Positions 49,123 to 49,595 of a DNA stretch of 49,595 nucleotides are shown here, piece by piece (positions within the stretch are counted from its first letter, which is position 1; each line of letters starts with the position of its first letter). The stretch is taken from the NCBI GenBank assembly GCA_947167135.1, contig CAMVGV010000018.1, forward strand, positions 1 to 49,595. The letters are read 5' to 3'. Origin of the DNA: an uncultured Lachnospiraceae bacterium. Its GTDB lineage: Bacteria > Bacillota > Clostridia > Lachnospirales > Lachnospiraceae. Made by a program: the position numbers and the translations under genes. A model generated the notes under the pieces. That model did not search any database, was not told the origin of the DNA, and saw only the letters and a program-made list of their open reading frames with translations.

Positions 49123-49595
49123 CAGTATATTGACTTTTGTCCTCCCCGGGAGTCAAGAAGTCATTGAGAAGTCATCGGGGACGGTTCTGATTGACTTCCG
49201 GAATCAGTGGGAAGTCTGTGGCGACAGTTCTAATGGCGTTAAGTAACTACGGCGAGGCTTTCTGATGAAGCAGATGGACGACTGGACAAGTCAAATGTAA
49301 AGATTTATTTATGAACAGATCCTAAGTGTCATTCTGAGATTACACATTGTCACTCTGAGATTACACATTGTCATTCTGAGATTACACATTGTCATTCTGA
49401 GCGAAGCGAAGAATCTTATATTGTATTTAGTTCTTATTTGGGTGAATTGCAGTTTTTGCATTTTTGATCATTCTACTCTAAAGCCATTGGTGCTACACTC
49501 CGTAATTACCCTTGATTTTGCTTTCTCATTCTGGTATATTTAGCATCACTTTCGGACGGGCATCCTGCCTGTCCGGTACATATCTATGGCGCTTC
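49123..49595. other. Gene-free end of window
   Basis: No credible gene is seen. The stretch holds the 49327-49416 repeat array. Near the edge, a minus-strand frame enters the window and ends at a TGA near 49527; it could be the tail of a gene lying outside, but it is too short to assign. Confidence 0.5.
49327..49416 (+). repeat. 21-bp tandem array ending in a GTCATTCTGAGCGAAGC repeat
   Basis: Three units of TGTCATTCTGAGATTACACA plus T (49327, 49348, 49369; the middle has one change) run into a full TGTCATTCTGAGCGAAGCG copy ending AAGAATCT. The tandem units look like truncated copies of the dispersed repeat. Confidence 0.9.

Noticed and set aside
49440-49595. Possible gene tail at the right edge
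   Set aside because: Only about 22 codons of a minus-strand frame fall inside the window and carry no recognisable motif.

Overview
The window looks like a chromosomal segment of a Gram-positive Clostridia bacterium, most likely Lachnospiraceae. The grounds are Shine-Dalgarno-led genes with frequent GTG/TTG starts, a VirB4/VirD4 pair of the kind found in Clostridia, SpoIIE/STAS signalling, a double-glycine leader peptide and an Mrp/Mbh-type antiporter operon. Family placement is inference; no rRNA or marker gene is present. From about 2.5 kb to 49.0 kb every credible gene lies on the minus strand.

Region 1 (1-2.5 kb) is a small accessory zone beside a tRNA-Gly(TCC): the C-terminal remnant of a tyrosine integrase, an MNT/HEPN toxin-antitoxin pair, an antitoxin with a broken PIN (VapC) partner, and a peptide with a double-glycine-type leader. 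It reads as debris of an integrated element.

Region 2 (2.5-30 kb) encodes a type IV secretion-like machine. Read along the minus strand it has a Met/Gln/Asn-rich coiled-coil protein, a CPBP membrane protease, the VirD4/TraG coupling ATPase, an Ig-like membrane protein, two VirB6-like polytopic proteins (one with a Gly/Ser-rich repeat tail), a VirB4 ATPase, a solute-binding lipoprotein and a STAS protein. These are followed by a 102-residue protein, a second Ig-like membrane protein, a VirB2-like pilin, a 1643-residue lipoprotein, a secreted protein and a 3D-domain wall protein. A STAS-phosphotransferase fusion, a PatB/MalY lyase, an ECF-type sigma factor and a 93-residue protein close the block. 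No relaxase, primase or origin of transfer was seen, so a chromosomal secretion or surface machine is at least as likely as a conjugation system.

Region 3 (30-39.8 kb) is a signalling cluster: a LytS-type histidine kinase, a membrane-anchored family-5 solute-binding protein, a Cache/HAMP/SpoIIE phosphatase, a response regulator with a SARP-like output domain, two proteins of unknown function, a paralogous regulator with a degenerate receiver, a GGDEF/PAS remnant and an APH-type kinase. SpoIIE phosphatases act on STAS proteins in partner-switching systems, and two STAS proteins sit inside the secretion block, so regions 2 and 3 may form one regulated unit.

The strongest non-coding signal is a 33-bp promoter-like element found three times without gaps: before the 93-residue gene next to the sigma factor, before the pilin/lipoprotein block, and upstream of the coiled-coil/VirD4/VirB4 block. 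It suggests that one sigma factor, perhaps the one encoded here, controls the machine.

Region 4 (39.8-49.1 kb) is a ten-gene Mrp/Mbh-type cation/proton antiporter operon (E, F, G, MbhD-like, MbhE-MnhB fusion, C, then four large antiporter-like subunits) behind a good sigma-A-type promoter. Dispersed repeats of the GTCATTCTGAGCGAAGC type mark several operon gaps.
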